Shown: positions 6,753-8,957 of the stretch, piece by piece
Layout: every line of letters begins with the position of its first letter
Position numbering within the stretch: position 1 is the stretch's first letter
Assembly: GCA_013815575.1 (NCBI GenBank)
Contig: JACDFX010000030.1
Span: 1-8,957, forward strand
DNA from: Rubrobacter sp.
GTDB lineage: Bacteria; Actinomycetota; Rubrobacteria; Rubrobacterales; Rubrobacteraceae
DNA: 8,957 nt
Direction of reading: 5' to 3'
Position numbers and translations under genes: made by a program
The notes under the pieces: generated by a model
Told to the model about the DNA's origin: nothing
What the model saw: the letters and a program-made list of their open reading frames with translations, nothing else
The model's database searches: none

Positions 6753-6780
6753 ACTACACGGAAGGGGCATTCCGTGTAGT
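6753..6780. repeat. 28-bp inverted repeat with 11-6-11 geometry; candidate recombinase core site
   Basis: The left arm ACTACACGGAA (6753-6763) is the exact reverse complement of the right arm TTCCGTGTAGT (6770-6780); the six-base centre is GGGGCA. Eleven-base arms around a six-base spacer are the layout of Xer dif sites and of many tyrosine-recombinase core sites, and the centre is asymmetric as needed for direction. It ends 11 bases before the start codon of the recombinase. It may be the substrate site, an operator for self-control, or both. The repeat is certain; the role is inferred. Confidence 0.7.
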
Positions 6781-6787
6781 GCATAGC

Positions 6788-6799
6788 CTACTCACATTT
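6788..6799 (-). repeat. Inverted near-copy of the 13-bp repeat
   Basis: CTACTCACATTT matches the reverse complement of the repeat at 6812-6824 in 10 of 12 bases. Both differences are G to A. In RNA made from the minus strand they become G-U pairs, so the stem with either repeat copy would be fully paired over 12 positions. Confidence 0.6.
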
Positions 6800-6811
6800 G
6801 CGCTAGAACCG

Positions 6812-6838
6812 AAACGCGAGTAGCAAAACGCGAGTAGC
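6812..6838 (+). repeat. Two 13-bp tandem direct repeats
   Basis: AAACGCGAGTAGC occurs at 6812-6824 and again at 6826-6838 with one A between, a 14-base period. With the inverted near-copy at 6788-6799 they form a three-member cluster next to the 28-bp inverted repeat and upstream of the recombinase. They resemble arm-type or accessory-protein sites of integrase attachment regions, but could instead be repressor sites. Confidence 0.7.
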
Positions 6839-6846
6839 TCCTTGGC

Positions 6847-6875
6847 CCGCGACATCCGCACCCCCTCGGTCGCGG
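6847..6875. other. Stem-loop between MarR and recombinase genes
   Basis: CCGCGAC (6847-6853) pairs with GTCGCGG (6869-6875) around a 15-base loop. It lies 17 bases beyond the MarR stop in the direction of MarR transcription. No T-run follows directly, so termination is only a possibility. Confidence 0.35.
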
Positions 6876-6891
6876 TCGCCCTACCCCGGCA

Positions 6892-7410
6892 TCAGACACA
6901 TGAGCCAGGCTCGTCGTCCGCCGAGCGCCGCTCCACCACGAGGCGGGTAAGGAGGCCGCGCACCACCCGCAGCTCCTCGGCGCTCAGGTCGGCGAGCACA
7001 TCGTCTTCTACGCCCAGCACCACCCCCTCGGCGCGAGCCAGGAGCTTCCGGCCCGCGTCCGTAGGCACCACGATCCTCGCCCGCCGGTCCTTCTGGTCCG
7101 GCCGCCGCTCCACCAAACCCTCGTTCTCGAGCGCATCTACGGCCACCACCATCGTGGACTTGTCTAACCTCGCGGACTGTGCCAGCGCCAACTGCGTCTG
7201 GGGGACTCCCTCAATGGCCGCCCGCTCGGCCGCAATCAGCACCGTGTAATCACGGAGGTTCAAGCCTAGAGGAGCCAGGCTTCCCATCAGGGCCGCCCCG
7301 ATGGTGTGACTCGCCCGCGACATCAACCAGCCCATGTGCTCCGCGAGCGGCCGAGGAACGAAGCCTTCTCGCTTCTCTCGCCCCGCTCGCTCCTTCATTG
7401 AATCAGCCAT
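6892..7410 (-). CDS. MarR-family transcriptional regulator
   Basis: This is a 172-residue winged-helix DNA-binding regulator, expected to act as a dimer that releases DNA when it binds a phenolic or other aromatic ligand or senses oxidation. The helix-turn-helix covers about 69-98, with recognition helix around LDKSTMVVAVDALENEGL. The wing is RRPDQKDRRARIVV (102-115), carrying the usual acidic-arginine pattern followed by PTDAG. Flanking helices at about 20-45 and 122-160 form the dimer interface. The only cysteine I see is near the C-terminus (C171), so a conserved cysteine redox switch like OhrR is unlikely. The gene diverges from the membrane protein-reductase-acetyltransferase operon, the classic layout for a local repressor. 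An extended -10 box places the transcript start at or near the ATG. Confidence 0.93.
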   Translation of the reverse strand: MADSMKERAGREKREGFVPRPLAEHMGWLMSRASHTIGAALMGSLAPLGLNLRDYTVLIAAERAAIEGVPQTQLALAQSARLDKSTMVVAVDALENEGLVERRPDQKDRRARIVVPTDAGRKLLARAEGVVLGVEDDVLADLSAEELRVVRGLLTRLVVERRSADDEPGSCV

Positions 7411-7416
7411 GCCAGA

Positions 7417-7425
7417 AGTATAGCA
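7417..7425 (-). promoter_or_regulatory. Extended -10 promoter of the MarR gene, implying a leaderless mRNA
   Basis: On the minus strand this reads TGCTATACT, an extended -10 element. Six bases separate it from the ATG at 7410, so transcription would start at about the A of the start codon. No ribosome site precedes the ATG, which fits leaderless translation, common in actinobacteria. No good -35 is visible; the TGN extension can compensate. Confidence 0.5.
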
Positions 7426-7449
7426 GATTTACTCTTCTCATATATAGTC

Positions 7450-7478
7450 TTGACATAGATTATCTAATAAGGTACTGT
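7450..7478 (+). promoter_or_regulatory. Promoter of the DUF6069-reductase-acetyltransferase operon
   Basis: A perfect -35 TTGACA (7450-7455) is followed after 17 bases by TACTGT (7473-7478), which keeps the key first, second and last bases of the -10 box. The start would fall near 7485, giving a leader of about 30 bases with a ribosome site. Confidence 0.6.
7456..7466. promoter_or_regulatory. Candidate MarR operator
   Basis: TAGATTATCTA is a perfect 5-1-5 palindrome immediately after the -35 box, in the spacer of the operon promoter. A dimer bound here would block RNA polymerase. AT-rich short palindromes between divergent genes are typical MarR-family targets. Assignment to the adjacent regulator is inferred from position. 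Confidence 0.5.
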
Positions 7479-7515
7479 ATTGGCCAGAGGGTTGTCGAGT
7501 AGAGAGGAAGAGCTT

Positions 7516-7968
7516 ATGGAGTCCGTACAGAACGCACTCGTTAGCGACGAGGAGCGGGTCGAGTGGGGCCGGCTGGTGCCGGTAGGGTTGCTGGCTGCGC
7601 TTGTGGCCGCTGTCGCGAATGCCGTCGTGTACCTCGTCGCGGCGTCAGCGGGAGCTATGCCGCAGGAGATCGTCGTGAATGGGCAGGGGCCTATAACACT
7701 CCCGGTGGTAGCCGCCTTGAGTGCCCAAGGCGCAGTGGCCGCTACTATCGTCTACGCGCTCATTGACCGGTTTGCCCGTCGCCCGGTGCGCGTCTTCCGC
7801 GTCGTCGCGGCCGTGGTGCTGGTACTCTCGTTGGTTCCACCATTCACCATCACCGGCGCGCCTATCTCCATGATCCTGGCGCTTGAGCTGATGCACGTGA
7901 TTGCTGCGGTGGTCATCGTCGGCTTGCTAACCACGATGGCACGCCGGGCGAAGCCCGCGGGCGCTTGA
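7516..7968 (+). CDS. Four-helix membrane protein, DUF6069-like
   Basis: This is a small integral membrane protein of 150 residues with four hydrophobic segments at about 21-43, 62-83, 94-111 and 117-139. Conserved-looking features are the AVANAVVYLVA run in helix 1, the S-V-P-P turn after helix 3 and the MH pair (126-127) in helix 4, which agree with the DUF6069 family, of unknown function. The N-terminus is hydrophilic and acidic with no cleavable signal. I chose the ATG at 7516 because GAGG lies at 7504-7507 and the predicted transcript begins near 7485; an in-frame TTG at 7480 would precede the transcript start. It is the first gene of the MarR-linked operon, 39 bases before the reductase. 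A role in export or membrane sensing of the detoxified compound is speculation. Confidence 0.85.
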   Translation: MESVQNALVSDEERVEWGRLVPVGLLAALVAAVANAVVYLVAASAGAMPQEIVVNGQGPITLPVVAALSAQGAVAATIVYALIDRFARRPVRVFRVVAAVVLVLSLVPPFTITGAPISMILALELMHVIAAVVIVGLLTTMARRAKPAGA

Positions 7969-7988
7969 AGCAAGAAGCAGCAAGAAGC
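7969..7988 (+). repeat. 10-bp tandem duplication in the operon spacer
   Basis: AGCAAGAAGC occurs twice head to tail, starting directly after the DUF6069 stop codon. It fills half of the 39-base gap before the reductase gene and leaves the ribosome site AGGAGGG (7996-8002) intact. Confidence 0.7.
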
Positions 7989-8007
7989 GCGGAGCAGGAG
8001 GGCAATT

Positions 8008-8616
8008 ATGCAATCGTCGAACAATAATGAGATCCGCATCCTGGCTCTGGTGGGCAGCTTCCGCAGTGGGTCGTTCAACCAGGCCCTGATCCAGGAAGCC
8101 CGCGAGTTGGCATCCGAGCACATCCGAATAGATGACTTCGACCTGCGAACAGTGCCTCTCTATGACGGCGACCTCGAAGCGGCGGGGGATCCCGAGGAGG
8201 TCGCTGCTCTGAAGAGAGCCATCGCCCGGGCTGACGCGCTACTGATCGCCACGCCCGAGTACAATGGCTCCGTCCCCGCCGTCCTCAAGAACGCCATTGA
8301 TTGGGCGTCGCGCCGGACGCCGGACTCCCATTTGAGGGGCAAGCCGGTGGCGGTAATGGGGGCCAGCCCGTCTCCGGGAGGGACACGGCGCGCCCAAGTG
8401 CATCTGCGAGAGATCCTCGACAGGACGGGAGCCGACGTCATCGACGAGCCCTCCCTCTATCTGGCCCGTGCCTTCGAGCATGTCACCGATGGGCGGCTCA
8501 CGTCCGAAGATGCCAGGGAGGCGGTGCGGGAAATCTTCGGCTGGTTGGTCGACACCGTCGCTATTAACTCTGCCGAGGCCGTCAACTCTGCCGAGGCCGT
8601 CGGAGTCGCAGGATGA
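8008..8616 (+). CDS. NADPH-dependent FMN reductase (azo/quinone/nitro-reductase type)
   Basis: This is a 202-residue flavodoxin-fold oxidoreductase that uses NAD(P)H to reduce FMN-bound substrates such as quinones, azo dyes, nitro compounds or chromate. The phosphate-binding loop is GSFRSGSFN (16-24), matching the family pattern GSxRxxSxN. The second flavin motif is PEYNGSVP (83-90), followed by LKNAIDWASR (93-102), both diagnostic. The start is well supported by AGGAGGG five bases before the ATG. The last 16 residues carry a tandem NSAEAV duplication (187-198), from an 18-bp DNA repeat, beyond the conserved fold. The stop codon overlaps the next start as ATGA, so translation is coupled to the arylamine N-acetyltransferase. 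That partner suggests the reductase makes or handles aromatic amines. Family confident; exact substrate inferred. Confidence 0.94.
   Translation: MQSSNNNEIRILALVGSFRSGSFNQALIQEARELASEHIRIDDFDLRTVPLYDGDLEAAGDPEEVAALKRAIARADALLIATPEYNGSVPAVLKNAIDWASRRTPDSHLRGKPVAVMGASPSPGGTRRAQVHLREILDRTGADVIDEPSLYLARAFEHVTDGRLTSEDAREAVREIFGWLVDTVAINSAEAVNSAEAVGVAG
8566..8601 (+). repeat. 18-bp in-frame tandem duplication at the reductase 3' end
   Basis: An 18-base unit at 8566-8583 is repeated exactly at 8584-8601, encoding NSAEAV twice. Being a multiple of three it keeps the frame, and it lies after the conserved domain just before the stop. Confidence 0.85.
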
Positions 8617-8957
8617 TCGCCACGGCCCAACACGACACGAATGCTACCACCGTCCCCACGTCCGAGTGGCGCAGCGAACAGTTGGACGTGGACGCCTATC
8701 TAGAGCGCGTGGGGTACGATGGCGACCTCAAGCCCACGGCCGAAACGCTGCGCGGTCTGCACCGCGCGCACGTTGCGGCGATCCCGTTCGAGAACCTCGA
8801 CATCGTGCTGGGGCGTGGTATCTCGCTCGAGATGGACGCCATGCAGGACAAGCTGATCCGTCGCGACCGCGGCGGCTACTGCTACGAGCACAACCTGCTG
8901 TTCGCGGCGCTCCTCGAGCGCATCGGGTTTGCGGTGAGCAGGCTGACCGCCCGCATC
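8613..8957 (+). CDS. nat: Arylamine N-acetyltransferase, N-terminal part (cut by window edge)
   Basis: This cytosolic enzyme transfers acetyl from acetyl-CoA to arylamines, hydrazines or hydroxylamines through an acyl-cysteine. The first 115 residues are visible of a usual length near 280, and the frame is open to the edge. PFENLDI (58-64) and RGGYCYEHN (86-94) are hallmarks, with catalytic nucleophile C90. The His and Asp of the triad would lie beyond the window. About 20 residues precede the normal family start, so an internal start is conceivable, but the ATG at 8613 overlaps the reductase stop as ATGA, which favours translational coupling. It follows the FMN reductase in a MarR-linked operon, suggesting sequential reduction and acetylation of an aromatic compound. 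Confidence 0.93.
   Translation, partial: MIATAQHDTNATTVPTSEWRSEQLDVDAYLERVGYDGDLKPTAETLRGLHRAHVAAIPFENLDIVLGRGISLEMDAMQDKLIRRDRGGYCYEHNLLFAALLERIGFAVSRLTARI

Noticed and set aside
6812..6838. Start of a CRISPR array
   Set aside because: There are only two 13-base units one base apart, with no spacers and no cas genes.
7945..7957. Hairpin CGGGC-GAA-GCCCG at the end of the DUF6069 gene as a terminator
   Set aside because: It lies inside the coding end, has only five pairs and no T-run, and the downstream genes appear to be in the same operon.

Overview
This window looks like chromosome of a high-GC Gram-positive actinobacterium. Rubrobacter or a relative is my best guess, from the very high GC, GTG and TTG start codons alongside strong AGGAGG ribosome sites, and the general look of the permease, kinase and methyltransferase proteins. 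That assignment is inference from protein character, not from a marker gene. No rRNA, tRNA or CRISPR array is visible.

Layout. Positions 1-256 hold no gene but carry a G-quadruplex-type tract. A HAD-superfamily phosphatase (257-919, +) ends at a weak terminator. Converging on it is a minus-strand pair: an APC-type amino acid/amine permease (2016-3620) followed 43 bases later by a LicA-like choline/aminoalcohol kinase (1046-1972). A 371-base spacer with a perfect 11-bp-arm hairpin separates the permease from a divergent class I methyltransferase (3992-4624, +). After a 305-base gene-free stretch comes a minus-strand block: a tyrosine recombinase (5608-6741) and, downstream of it, an ANT(2'')/LinB-like nucleotidyltransferase (4930-5520).

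The most striking non-coding structure lies just upstream of the recombinase start. It is a perfect 28-bp inverted repeat with 11-bp arms and a 6-bp centre, the geometry of a tyrosine-recombinase core site. Next to it are two 13-bp tandem repeats plus an inverted near-copy. A 9-bp piece of the core arm recurs on the other side of the recombinase gene. Together these suggest a recombinase beside its own recombination or control site, possibly with the nucleotidyltransferase as cargo.

The right end is a compact regulated unit. A MarR-family regulator (6892-7410, -), probably translated from a leaderless message, is divergent from a four-helix DUF6069-type membrane protein (7516-7968). An NADPH-dependent FMN reductase (8008-8616) and an arylamine N-acetyltransferase (8613 to the window edge) follow; the last two overlap by ATGA. 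A TTGACA promoter with a palindrome between its boxes drives the operon and is the natural MarR target. Reduction of an azo, nitro or quinone compound followed by N-acetylation of the resulting amine would be a coherent detoxification route under a MarR sensor.
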